40,001 nt of DNA from an uncultured Eubacterium sp. (lineage in GTDB: Bacteria > Bacillota > Clostridia > Lachnospirales > Lachnospiraceae). The position numbers and the translations under genes were made by a program. The stretch's first letter is position 1; every line of letters begins with the position of its first letter. Location of the stretch: the NCBI GenBank assembly GCA_910580075.1, contig CAJTVR010000042.1:1-40001 (forward strand), in the 5' to 3' direction. The notes beneath the pieces were generated by a model. It made no database searches, was not told where the DNA came from, and saw nothing but the letters and a program-made list of their open reading frames with translations. Positions 24,074 through 32,026 of this stretch are shown here, piece after piece.

Positions 24074-25876
24074 TCAGGATGTTTTTTTTGTTTCTGCCAG
24101 ATAGTAAACAGCAGAAAACGGTTTTAAAGCCAGTATGCATTCTCCCTTTTCAAGAACAGCCGCTTCGTCTGCTTTCTCCACGCTTCCGCCATAGCAGGTC
24201 CAGTCGCTGGACAGCAGAGGTTTTAGTTTTTCAGCACCAGGTACGGTCAGTCTGTATCCGGTCTGTTCACTGCCGGAAAAATTAAATACAGCAATGAGGC
24301 GTTCTTTTTTACTCAGACGTTCAAATGCATAAATGCACGATTCTTCCTGATGGCAGTCCAGCCACTGGAATCCTTCTGTTTCGAAGTCCTGTTCGTAGAA
24401 TGCAGGATGTTCCAGGTACAGATGATTCAGGTCTGTCATAAACTGATGGAACGACTGGTGGGCCGGATAATCCAGAAGGTTCCAGTCCTGTTCTCTTTTT
24501 TCATCCCATTCACGGAAATGCCCGATTTCATTTCCCATAAAGTTCAGCTTCTTGCCAGGGTGCGCATACATGTACATATACAGTGCTCTGGCCTGTGGGA
24601 ATTTTTCTTCGTAAGTGCCGTTCATTTTCTGAAGAATGGTGGCTTTTCCATGTACGACTTCATCATGGGATAACGGAAGCAGGAACTGGTCGTCGTAATA
24701 GTACATCATAGAAAAAGTCAGTTTGTGGTAATCGCGGCTGCGGTACTGCGGGTCGGTTCGGAAATAATCAAGTGTATCGTTCATCCAGCCCATATCCCAT
24801 TTATAATCAAATCCAAGTCCGCCCTCGGAAGCATCTTTTGTAACGCCAGGGAAAGAGGTAGAATCTTCTGCTGAAAGTATTGCAGACGGATGAAGCATTT
24901 TTAATCCCTGATTCATATGTTTCATAAATTCCACTGCATTCATATTTACACCGCGTCCCGGATCTCCCTGCCAGTAAATAGCGCGGCTGATGGCATCCAT
25001 ACGCAGTCCGTCCATATGATATTCAGTCAGCCAGTAGTTTGCAGCTGACTGCAGAAAACTGCGTACTTCTCCGCGGGAGTGCATAAAGTTGCAGCTGCCC
25101 CATTCACTGACACCTACGGCATTATGCGGATATTCATACAGGGATGTTCCGTCGTAGCGGGCAAGCGCATAATCGTCAATAGCAAAATGCACTGGCACAA
25201 AATCCATAATCACGCCAATCTGGTTCTGATGACAGGCGTCAATAAATGCTTTCAGTCCGTCAGCTGTTCCGTATCTGGATGTAGGACTGAAAAAGCCGGT
25301 AGACTGATAGCCCCAGGATTCATCACAGGGATATTCATTCAGCGGCATTATTTCCAGGTAATTATAACCGTTTTCCCTGACATACGGAATCAGGATATCT
25401 GCCAGTTCTTCGTAAGTGTACCAGTCATCCGGCTGCTGGGACGGTTTGCGGAAAGAACCCATATGTATTTCATAAATATTCAGCGGTTTATTTTTACAGT
25501 CGCTGCGTGTCTGCATCCATTTTCTGTCTTTAAATTTATAATGATTCATATCGCGGATAATGGAAGCGCTGGCAGGCCGCAGTTCCATGCCGTATCCATA
25601 AGGATCGCAGTGATCTGTGCAGTGTCCGTCTTTTGTATAAATTCGGTATTTATACATCATGCCCTCAGCAGCGTTTTCTGCCTGGCATTCCCAAAAATGT
25701 CCGTCATGGACCTGCATCATTTCTGATTCCTGCCAGTCATTAAATTCTCCAATCAGGGCAACACGGGATGCCCCTGGGGCAAACGTACGGAATATAGTAC
25801 CGTGCCCGGTAAGATGTGCACCAAGAAACTGGTGGGCGTCAAATATTTTGCCAGTATAAAATCCATAAAAGTCCAT
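24074..25876 (-). CDS. glgB: 1,4-alpha-glucan branching enzyme
   Basis: The 600-aa protein has an N-terminal CBM48-type domain (FRTFAPGASRVALIGEFNDW), a GH13 catalytic barrel and a C-terminal beta domain. The catalytic residues are visible: nucleophile Asp 294 (GLRMDAI), acid/base Glu 337 (LSAEDSTS) and the transition-state Asp 405 (LSHDEVVHG). It makes alpha-1,6 branches in glycogen. The frame could start at 25903, but the GGAGG ribosome site lies six bases before the ATG at 25876, so I use that. No other glg gene is nearby. The divergent TetR-type gene upstream may regulate it, as two palindromes lie between them. Confidence 0.94.
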   Translation of the reverse strand: MDFYGFYTGKIFDAHQFLGAHLTGHGTIFRTFAPGASRVALIGEFNDWQESEMMQVHDGHFWECQAENAAEGMMYKYRIYTKDGHCTDHCDPYGYGMELRPASASIIRDMNHYKFKDRKWMQTRSDCKNKPLNIYEIHMGSFRKPSQQPDDWYTYEELADILIPYVRENGYNYLEIMPLNEYPCDESWGYQSTGFFSPTSRYGTADGLKAFIDACHQNQIGVIMDFVPVHFAIDDYALARYDGTSLYEYPHNAVGVSEWGSCNFMHSRGEVRSFLQSAANYWLTEYHMDGLRMDAISRAIYWQGDPGRGVNMNAVEFMKHMNQGLKMLHPSAILSAEDSTSFPGVTKDASEGGLGFDYKWDMGWMNDTLDYFRTDPQYRSRDYHKLTFSMMYYYDDQFLLPLSHDEVVHGKATILQKMNGTYEEKFPQARALYMYMYAHPGKKLNFMGNEIGHFREWDEKREQDWNLLDYPAHQSFHQFMTDLNHLYLEHPAFYEQDFETEGFQWLDCHQEESCIYAFERLSKKERLIAVFNFSGSEQTGYRLTVPGAEKLKPLLSSDWTCYGGSVEKADEAAVLEKGECILALKPFSAVYYLAETKKTS

Positions 25877-25897
25877 AAAAAACCTCCGAAAGATAAT

Positions 25898-25917
25898 AGA
25901 CAATAGTTGTTTAGTCT
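25898..25917. promoter_or_regulatory. Candidate operator in the glgB leader
   Basis: AGAC...GTCT at the ends of 25898-25917 with an inner ACAATAGTTGT gives two-fold symmetry near the predicted glgB transcription start. Such a position suits a repressor site, and the divergent TetR-type protein is the obvious candidate binder. Confidence 0.45.
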
Positions 25918-25925
25918 GTTACTAT

Positions 25926-25955
25926 ATTATATATGGAAAAAACAGGCATTGTCTA
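25926..25955 (-). promoter_or_regulatory. Sigma-A promoter for glgB
   Basis: On the minus strand TAGACA (25950-25955) and TATAAT (25926-25931) are separated by 18 bases, five of six and six of six consensus matches. It is about 50 bases upstream of the glgB ATG. Confidence 0.65.
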
Positions 25956-25982
25956 CCAACGATATTACCTCATATGGCGGAT

Positions 25983-26010
25983 AAACGACAAATTGATAAA
26001 AATGTCGTTT
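25983..26010. promoter_or_regulatory. Inverted repeat upstream of the TetR-type gene
   Basis: AAACGACA (25983-25990) and TGTCGTTT (26003-26010) are perfect inverted arms around 12 bases. Located between glgB and the regulator, they may be its autoregulatory site. Confidence 0.45.
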
Positions 26011-26090
26011 TATGTTACAGAATACCGCTGGGTCTGCAGCTTCTGAAAAAAAGAGCAGTTATAAAATGCCTGGGCTTTGGAGATACAGAC

Positions 26091-26624
26091 ATGGATATCA
26101 GAATGGAAAAAACGGAAAAAGCTATTAAGAATGCATTTATTGAGCTGCGTTCTCATAAGCCTCTGGAAAAAATTACTGTAAAAGAACTGTGCGCTCTTGC
26201 ATGCATAAATAAATCCACGTTTTATTCGCACTATGAGGATATTTATGCACTGTCTGAAGCGCTGGAATCGGAAACCGTTGCCTCAGTATTAAACAGCATC
26301 CCGCACAGAGGGGAATATATGATCGAGAATATAGGGGAGTTTACAAGGGAGCTGTCTCTTGCATTTGCGTCGCATATTTCGCTGATTAATATTCTTTTTG
26401 CAGGAAAAGGGCAGAGCGATCTTGCCGGAAGGCTGGAAAAAGAAGTGAAAAAGATGTTTTTTGAAAAATACCCGGAGTACCAGAGCAGTCCGGAAAAAAA
26501 CATTCTGCTGTCATTCTGCATTCAGGGAGCATATTATGCTTATCTGAATAATCAGGATGTAAAAGCAGAGGCATTAATGCAGGTGATTGAGAATATTGTA
26601 AAAGTCCTGCAGCCGCTGTATTAA
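26091..26624 (+). CDS. TetR-family transcriptional regulator
   Basis: The 177-aa protein starts with a TetR helix-turn-helix (IKNAFIELRSHKPLEKITVK, followed by LCALACINKSTFYSHYEDIY with the STFYxHY recognition helix at about residues 41-50). The C-terminal part is helical and shows no recognised ligand pocket; its pattern resembles the DhaS-type TetR subgroup found in Firmicutes. The start at 26091 is chosen for the GGAG site at 26079-26082; the frame is open to 25974 but crosses the inverted repeat. Divergent from glgB, it may control both genes. It is the only regulator near glgB. Confidence 0.85.
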   Translation: MDIRMEKTEKAIKNAFIELRSHKPLEKITVKELCALACINKSTFYSHYEDIYALSEALESETVASVLNSIPHRGEYMIENIGEFTRELSLAFASHISLINILFAGKGQSDLAGRLEKEVKKMFFEKYPEYQSSPEKNILLSFCIQGAYYAYLNNQDVKAEALMQVIENIVKVLQPLY

Positions 26625-26645
26625 TATAAATACTGCGGCTGCAGG
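26606..26645. terminator. Convergent hairpin overlapping the TetR gene stop
   Basis: CCTGCAGCCGC (26606-26616) and GCGGCTGCAGG (26635-26645) pair perfectly over 11 bases around an 18-base loop containing the stop codon (TAA at 26622). The two flanking genes are convergent, so it likely ends both transcripts, but there is no T tract. Confidence 0.6.
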
Positions 26646-26683
26646 GAATCGTATCAGTACAGGCGGCAGTCTGTTTTCTGGCA

Positions 26684-27163
26684 TTATTTTTTATGAGGAT
26701 GGTGCAGCAGGTGGGAAGCGAGATCTTTTCCCAGAAAATAAACACGCCGGTAATAGGTAAACGTGGAGATTAGTACAAATCCGATACTGATTCCTAACAG
26801 TGTTAATGCACAGTCACCGGCACTGTGCCACATGGCTTTTGTATCTTTTAGCAGAAAGTTTGCAGCTGTATTATAAATCAGGCTTCCGGGTGTAAGCGGA
26901 ATAATAGCCGGATATAAAAAGACAGTAGAAGGCATTTTGCATTTCATAGCCATGATTTCAGCATAAAGCGAAGCAAACATGGCTGCTAAAAGGGAATATA
27001 TAAGCCTTGAGTCTATGACCTGTACCAGCAGCAGATAACAAAGACGCGTCAGAGCGCCTCCAAATCCTGCCAGCACAAGATAATGAGATTTCATCTGAAA
27101 TTTTACCCCGAATCCGATAGAGGCGAGGAAGGATAATAAAATAAGTTTTATACTTTCTGCCAT
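26684..27163 (-). CDS. ThrE-family exporter, C-terminal membrane subunit
   Basis: The 159-aa protein consists almost wholly of membrane helices and matches the ThrE_2 (YjjB-like) half of threonine/serine exporters. Hallmarks are the YPAIIPLTPGSLIYNTA loop around residues 98-115 and a short cationic tail. It pairs with the upstream gene, whose end it overlaps by 16 bases, to make one two-part exporter. A GGAGGAG site precedes the ATG at 27163, which I prefer to the longer start at 27196. Family members move amino acids such as threonine or serine, or dicarboxylates such as succinate; which of these applies is unknown. Confidence 0.85.
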   Translation of the reverse strand: MAESIKLILLSFLASIGFGVKFQMKSHYLVLAGFGGALTRLCYLLLVQVIDSRLIYSLLAAMFASLYAEIMAMKCKMPSTVFLYPAIIPLTPGSLIYNTAANFLLKDTKAMWHSAGDCALTLLGISIGFVLISTFTYYRRVYFLGKDLASHLLHHPHKK

Positions 27164-27927
27164 TGTAGTGATTCTCCTCCAAACATGTATATGCATAAAA
27201 TCAGTCCGAGCACAATTGCTACGGATTCCAGTACGACTTTTAAAAATTCTAAAATCCCATTCATTTCATTTCCACACAGTATGCTTCGGACTGCATTAAC
27301 AAGCGATATGCTGGGTATCATCATGACGCAGTTGGTAGTAATAATGATAAAAAAATTCTGGCCAATGCCCAGTTTAACGTACAGCAGAGCAAGGACACCG
27401 GCTGCCCAGGTATAAATGGTATTTACCACAATCTGGTTAATATTTCTTTTATCAAAAAATTCAGACAGCCAGTACAAAACAAATGCGTTCAGGTTTGCAG
27501 AAATAATGTCTGCAAAACTTCCGCCATATATGGCACACAGTGTAAAGGTAGAAATCAGGTGTCCGAAAATAATAACCGCTCTTGGTGAGTCCTCTATATT
27601 TTCAGCTTCTCTCAGCAGCGCTTCCAGTTCGCAGGGCGGCGGGGTCTGTGCACATACTTTGCGGGAGAGCTGGTTGAAACGGTTCAGCTTTTCCAAGTGG
27701 GTATTGTGGGAATGTACGCTGATCTGTCTGGAACCGCTGAGGTTGTCCCGGTTTTTGGCGCTGAGTATAATAAGGCTGTTAAGTGAAAATATGCTGATGG
27801 AATTCAAATCGTAGCTGCGGCAGATACGGTACATGGTGTCGTTTACACGTTCCAGATTTGCACCTACGGACAGCATTCTGCAGCCAAGACTGACAGCAAA
27901 ATCGAGTATGTATTCAATGTCATTCAT
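27148..27927 (-). CDS. ThrE-family exporter, N-terminal subunit (YjjP-like)
   Basis: The 259-aa protein corresponds to the N-terminal half of ThrE (DUF1212/YjjP-like). It opens with a soluble segment (MNDIEYILDFAVSLGCRMLS, then GANLERVNDTM with the conserved Glu/Arg pattern) that the family places in the cytoplasm, followed by about five membrane helices from residue 120. The N-terminal part may be hydrolase-like, as suggested for the corynebacterial exporter. The partner gene follows with a 16-base overlap. Its promoter is listed separately. It probably exports an amino acid or small organic acid. Confidence 0.87.
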   Translation of the reverse strand: MNDIEYILDFAVSLGCRMLSVGANLERVNDTMYRICRSYDLNSISIFSLNSLIILSAKNRDNLSGSRQISVHSHNTHLEKLNRFNQLSRKVCAQTPPPCELEALLREAENIEDSPRAVIIFGHLISTFTLCAIYGGSFADIISANLNAFVLYWLSEFFDKRNINQIVVNTIYTWAAGVLALLYVKLGIGQNFFIIITTNCVMMIPSISLVNAVRSILCGNEMNGILEFLKVVLESVAIVLGLILCIYMFGGESLQWQKV

Positions 27928-27953
27928 AAGAAGTACCTCCGTAACATTTTCCT

Positions 27954-27982
27954 ATTATATAACATTTAGACGGGGGTCTCAA
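27954..27982 (-). promoter_or_regulatory. Sigma-A promoter for the ThrE-type exporter operon
   Basis: On the minus strand TTGAGA (27977-27982), 17 bases, then TATAAT (27954-27959): a near-consensus promoter about 30 bases upstream of the ATG at 27927, with an ACGGAGGTA ribosome site between them. Confidence 0.75.
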
Positions 27983-28198
27983 GTAAAAGTTGCATAGATC
28001 AGGACTGTGCATCTGATATCCTAAGACCGGATACCGCACAGACCTGTCTGAACTGTTATGAAAGCGGATGCTGCTTTACATTCATCGTAACGGGAAAATT
28101 CTGAAGCAGTGATTTTCATACATCCGGGCCGGATGCACGCAAAGAACATGTATAAATCAGTTTATATGGCGGACAGCCAGGAGCGGAAAAACGGCAGA
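27983..28198. other. Spacer downstream of the ferritin-like gene
   Basis: This is the 3' side of the chaperone operon, followed by the ThrE promoter. A 16-base word CTGAAGCAGTGATTTT at 28102-28117 repeats the sequence covering the end of the ferritin-like gene (28211-28226), perhaps a small duplication. No terminator or RNA gene is clear. Confidence 0.4.
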
Positions 28199-28750
28199 TC
28201 AGCACCCTTCCTGAAGCAGTGATTTTAACAGCATGATATGGTATTCTTCATCTTTGACAATCCGTGCTAATACGGCATTTACCTGTTCATCACGTATCAT
28301 TTTCATATGCATGCGGTACTGGTTTGCGGCGGCCTGTTCAGATTCAATATCGGCGGCAATCATCTTCAGGGGCTGGTCTGGAAGGGTCAGGAATTCAGGT
28401 GTCCAAAGACGCATTTTCCCGTTTGGCTGTTTTGCCGCAAAACTGACACTGCCGCCGAGAAGGTGGATAAGCTGGCCTAATTTCTGCAAGTGCATCATTT
28501 CGGCCATGGCAATTCCTAACAGGGTTCTGGCTGCAGAACAATGTCCGAAGGAGAGGCGGTTTTCGTTGCTGATATACTGAGTAATTGCGGAAAGTTCTGA
28601 TACAGAACCGCAATAGTCAATACTGAGAAGGCTGGCATAAGCCGGGTTTTTTGCACTGACCGCAACAGGCGGATAAGGAAGGCTGGCAATTGCAGGCTGG
28701 ATGCCGGAAAAGCTGCATGAATCTGTCAGAACAGTCTGTGTTCCTTGCAT
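28199..28750 (-). CDS. Ferritin-like di-iron protein at the end of the chaperone operon
   Basis: The 183-aa protein shows the four-helix ferritin-like pattern with candidate metal ligands in order: Glu 52 (SVSELSAITQY), E84-x2-H87 (AEMMHLQKLG), Glu 136 or 138 (DIESEQAAANQYR) and E168-x2-H171 (KDEEYHIMLL). The two ExxH motifs are the sign of a di-iron or di-manganese centre as in rubrerythrin- and catalase-like members. It has no rubredoxin domain. It is 55 bases downstream of the J-like gene on the same strand, with GGAGATG before the ATG, so it may belong to the chaperone operon and serve in protection from oxidants or metal handling. The spacing is long enough for a separate promoter. Confidence 0.78.
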   Translation of the reverse strand: MQGTQTVLTDSCSFSGIQPAIASLPYPPVAVSAKNPAYASLLSIDYCGSVSELSAITQYISNENRLSFGHCSAARTLLGIAMAEMMHLQKLGQLIHLLGGSVSFAAKQPNGKMRLWTPEFLTLPDQPLKMIAADIESEQAAANQYRMHMKMIRDEQVNAVLARIVKDEEYHIMLLKSLLQEGC

Positions 28751-28805
28751 GATAAGTCATCTCCAATGATAATATTCGATATTATAGTATATTGCAGACT
28801 GTTCG

Positions 28806-30245
28806 TTATGGTGAGTCTTTTTGAACATAAAAATGAAATCCGCCGCTTTGTGGTGTCTGGCTTTTCATGCAGCAGTGCTTGTATTTTTTGCCGGAACCGC
28901 ATGGGCATGGGTCATTGCGTCCGGGATTTTTAGGATGGATGGTATAAGGTCCGGCTTTAGGATTTTCACTGTCAGGCGTACCGGATGCTTTCTTTTTTTT
29001 CTGTGGGTATGCATGATAATAATATCCGCCTGGAAACAGGGGTTCCAGGTCCTGGTATGTTTTCAGCAGGCTGTCTTTTAATACGGGGAGTGTCTCAGGA
29101 TGTGCAAGTTTCCGGATAAATGGTGCAATTTTCTCATAATCCGGCGGAGATTCCAGCTTTATGATTTCAGCCTGCTTTAATGTGTCATCACGTTCTTCTA
29201 TCATGCAGAGTTCTGCGTCGGTTATGACAAATTTCTGGTACGAAGCATCGGTATCTTTTAATACATGAAAGATCTCCAGATAGCGTTTTATTGTTTCTCC
29301 GATTTGCGGAGACTCTTCTATGCGCTGGTAATAATAGGAGTCCGCAGCCGCTTTGATGATCTGTCTTTCAGAATCTGAATGATATATTTTTTCGGCAAAA
29401 GCAAGCAGCTGGAGAAACAGGGTACATTCTTTGGAATTACGTTCTAAGTCGGTGCACATCCGGGCTGCCGCAGATAAGAGCGCCGGTGCAGATTCTTTCA
29501 TGTAGATGCTGTAGCGTGCAAGGTGCTGCTGCATACATTGCAGAATTTCTGCAAGATACTTTTTTCTGTAAGAATACAGCATGCAAAACACCATAGTATA
29601 TGCGCTGTCCAGCTGATGAATATCATCTCTTGTCCAGCGGGTATCTTTGCGGATGATTTCCAGAAGCACTTCAACGCCCTTTTCATAACAGAAGTTATCT
29701 TTACAGACTCTGGCATACATCAGCAGAAATTCGGTATCCCGGCATCCCAGTCCGCGGGCTTTTTCAAAAGCAGACAGAGATTTGTTTTTAAAGCCCCGTT
29801 CCATGTAAGAAATAGCAAGTTCTTTTTGAAACCATTTATTCTGAGGATCCCTGCTGGCCAGAAGTTCGGCATTTTTTACGGCTTTTCCGGTATTCTGGCA
29901 TTTGCGCTGTGCCATGACAAGCATATATAAAAACTGCAGGCTGCCGGGAAAACGGTGCCAGGCTGCTTCACAGGTATCTCTGTATAAAATCATGTTTTTT
30001 TCTTTCCGCAAGGCCTGGATCTGCTGCATCATCTGAACGGCTGCCGGGTCAGTCAGAGCCGGGAAGACAGGCAGTTCCTGGCGGTGCTGCTGTTTTTTCA
30101 GCTGTTCATAGGCTTCCCGTATTTTTTGAAACTGCTGCGGGTCCGATTCCGGGGAATGCTGGCGGACTTGTTTAAAATATGCTTTTTTTATTTCATCCTG
30201 GGATGCGCCTGGTTTCAGTCCCAGTGTATGGTAATAGGTATTCAT
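28806..30245 (-). CDS. J-like protein without HPD motif, with SEC-C zinc motif
   Basis: The 479-aa protein starts with a J-domain (MNTYYHTLGLKPGASQDEIK, then KIREAYEQLK at 41-50). The HPD tripeptide, needed to stimulate Hsp70 ATPase in canonical J proteins, is replaced by H30-S31-P32-E33. The middle (about 75-400) is helical with TPR-like features such as KNAELLASRDPQNKWFQKEL. The C-terminus holds a SEC-C zinc motif (NDPCPCGSGKKYKHCC at 444-459), as in SecA and other chaperone-linked proteins. Directly downstream of the Hsp70 gene (43 bases), it is probably its dedicated partner. Related bacterial proteins also carry this HSPE variant, so it may be a functional class; the substitution would at least alter Hsp70 activation. 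Confidence 0.85.
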   Translation of the reverse strand: MNTYYHTLGLKPGASQDEIKKAYFKQVRQHSPESDPQQFQKIREAYEQLKKQQHRQELPVFPALTDPAAVQMMQQIQALRKEKNMILYRDTCEAAWHRFPGSLQFLYMLVMAQRKCQNTGKAVKNAELLASRDPQNKWFQKELAISYMERGFKNKSLSAFEKARGLGCRDTEFLLMYARVCKDNFCYEKGVEVLLEIIRKDTRWTRDDIHQLDSAYTMVFCMLYSYRKKYLAEILQCMQQHLARYSIYMKESAPALLSAAARMCTDLERNSKECTLFLQLLAFAEKIYHSDSERQIIKAAADSYYYQRIEESPQIGETIKRYLEIFHVLKDTDASYQKFVITDAELCMIEERDDTLKQAEIIKLESPPDYEKIAPFIRKLAHPETLPVLKDSLLKTYQDLEPLFPGGYYYHAYPQKKKKASGTPDSENPKAGPYTIHPKNPGRNDPCPCGSGKKYKHCCMKSQTPQSGGFHFYVQKDSP

Positions 30246-30288
30246 CTGCTTTACTCCTGATATTTTGTAATCGGGCGGTGCTGCCTTG

Positions 30289-31998
30289 TCAGAGCCCGCC
30301 CAGCCTGTCTAGCAGGTTCATCAGTTCTTCCTCGCACATTCTGGCAGAATTCAGGTCTCCTGACAGGAGAGATTCTTTTAGATTATACAATGCTTCTTCC
30401 AAATCTTTTTTATAAGACAGACTGGCCTGTATCAGAGGGTCTGTGAGCATACGTTCTGTGCGGCGGATAATTGTACGAAACTGTCTCGCGTGAGGCGCTT
30501 CTTTCCAGTTTTCCACATGAATCCTGCCTGGTTCAGAGTCCGTTTCCTGCAGCATATTGATTTCGATAGAAGCGTCGGCTCCGGTGCTTGGAATGGAAGC
30601 TTTTACGTTCAGCATGCCGTTCAGGTTATAGGAAAACTCCACATGAATCCGTTCGGCATGGGCTTTTTTGGGAGGAATCCCGTGTATCTGAAAATCTCCC
30701 AGAAAATGATTCCTGCTGGCAGTCGCGCTTTCGCCCTGGTAAACTTCGATATGGGCGGCTGTCTGATAGTCACCGCTGGTAAAATAAGTCTCGCAGCGGG
30801 TCACTGGTATCGTGACATTTCTCTGGATAATTACACTCATGCGGTCTTCGGAATAATCGTCAGTCACCCGGACGCCGAGCGTATATGGAGTTACGTCAGT
30901 CATAATCAGGCTGTTTTCCTGCTGTATGCTGCCTTCTATAATTCCGGCCTGAATGGCGGTGCCTTCAGCTACGGCGAAATCCGGATTGACTGCCTGGGAA
31001 GGTTCCATATGCAGGTAATTCTGGATATCTTTTGTCACAAGCGGCATTTTGGCAGATCCGCCGACTAAAATAATCCGGTCAATTTCTGAAGGCAGAACTC
31101 CGCTGTCGGCCAGCACAACGTCAATCGGCGGGTGCGTGCGTTCGATCAGGTCTTTGGTCATATCTTCGAAAATTTCTGCCGAGATGGTTTCATCAAGAGC
31201 CAGCGGTCTGCCGGCGCTTTCAGCAATCATCGGTATCATGACCCGGTATGAAAGCTGTGTGCTTAAAGATTTTTTGCATTGTTCGGCTGCTTCTTTTAAT
31301 TTTGCCATAGCATATTTATCAGTAGAAAGGCTGATGCCGTGTTTGTCCTGAAACTGTTTCAAAAGCCAGTTAACCAGCGCTTCGTCAAAGTCTTTTCCGC
31401 CCAGCTGGTTGTCGCCGCTGCTGGCTTTTACTTCCAGTACACCGTCAAACATTTCCAGTAAAGTTACATCAAAAGTTCCTCCGCCCAGATCATAAACGAG
31501 GATGTGGCTTTCTTCTTCCATATGCTCGAGGCCGTAGCTTAATGCGGCAGCGGTGGGTTCGTTTAAAATGCGCATAACTTCCAGCCCGGCTTTTGTGCCG
31601 GCTTCTACGGTTTCCTGTCTTTGCAGGTCGTCAAAATAAGCCGGAACAGATATGACGGCTTTTGTAATTTCTGTTTTCAGGTATTCTGAGGCATAGTTTT
31701 TTACATATTCCAGCAGTCTTGCGGATAGTTCTGCCGGGGTATAAAACTGGCTGCCGAGGGGGATTTTTTCACGTGTGCCGATCTTCCGCTTTACTTCAAT
31801 GGCAGTGTTTTCCGGTGAGAGCAGATACTGTGCCCTGGCCTTTTCTCCGACCACAAAGTTTCCGTCTGAATGAATGCCTATGACTGACGGGGTAATGATT
31901 TCATTTTCCATGTTAAAAATCATAAGCGGTCTGCCGTTCTGGATCACAGCGGCTTCTGTTGTGGATGTGCCTAAATCTATTCCAATAATAGTATTCAT
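30289..31998 (-). CDS. Hsp70-family chaperone (DnaK paralog, shortened C-terminus)
   Basis: The 569-aa protein has all the nucleotide-binding motifs of Hsp70: phosphate 1 IDLGTSTTE at 7-15, SVPAYF at 117-122, phosphate 2 VYDLGGGTFD at 168-177 and adenosine VGGSAKMPLV at 311-320. The interdomain region is DVTPYTLGV at about 367-375, followed by a substrate-binding beta domain. It is shorter than DnaK (usually 600-640 aa), so the lid and acidic tail are reduced. It is not likely the housekeeping DnaK, since the partners next to it are unusual and no CIRCE site is seen. A good ribosome site (AAGGAG) precedes the ATG. It probably works with the GrpE-like and J-like proteins on either side. Confidence 0.92.
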   Translation of the reverse strand: MNTIIGIDLGTSTTEAAVIQNGRPLMIFNMENEIITPSVIGIHSDGNFVVGEKARAQYLLSPENTAIEVKRKIGTREKIPLGSQFYTPAELSARLLEYVKNYASEYLKTEITKAVISVPAYFDDLQRQETVEAGTKAGLEVMRILNEPTAAALSYGLEHMEEESHILVYDLGGGTFDVTLLEMFDGVLEVKASSGDNQLGGKDFDEALVNWLLKQFQDKHGISLSTDKYAMAKLKEAAEQCKKSLSTQLSYRVMIPMIAESAGRPLALDETISAEIFEDMTKDLIERTHPPIDVVLADSGVLPSEIDRIILVGGSAKMPLVTKDIQNYLHMEPSQAVNPDFAVAEGTAIQAGIIEGSIQQENSLIMTDVTPYTLGVRVTDDYSEDRMSVIIQRNVTIPVTRCETYFTSGDYQTAAHIEVYQGESATASRNHFLGDFQIHGIPPKKAHAERIHVEFSYNLNGMLNVKASIPSTGADASIEINMLQETDSEPGRIHVENWKEAPHARQFRTIIRRTERMLTDPLIQASLSYKKDLEEALYNLKESLLSGDLNSARMCEEELMNLLDRLGGL

Positions 31999-32026
31999 AT
32001 ATTCTCCTTAAAGATGACCGGGGCTG

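Noticed and set aside
27988..28120. 32-codon minus-strand frame between the exporter and ferritin-like genes
   Set aside because: No ribosome site is visible and the amino-acid sequence is unremarkable, so I do not call a gene.
28118..28198. Possible CRISPR-like or sRNA element based on the repeated CTGAAGCAGTGATTTT
   Set aside because: Only two copies occur, one inside the end of a gene; no regular spacing or promoter is seen.
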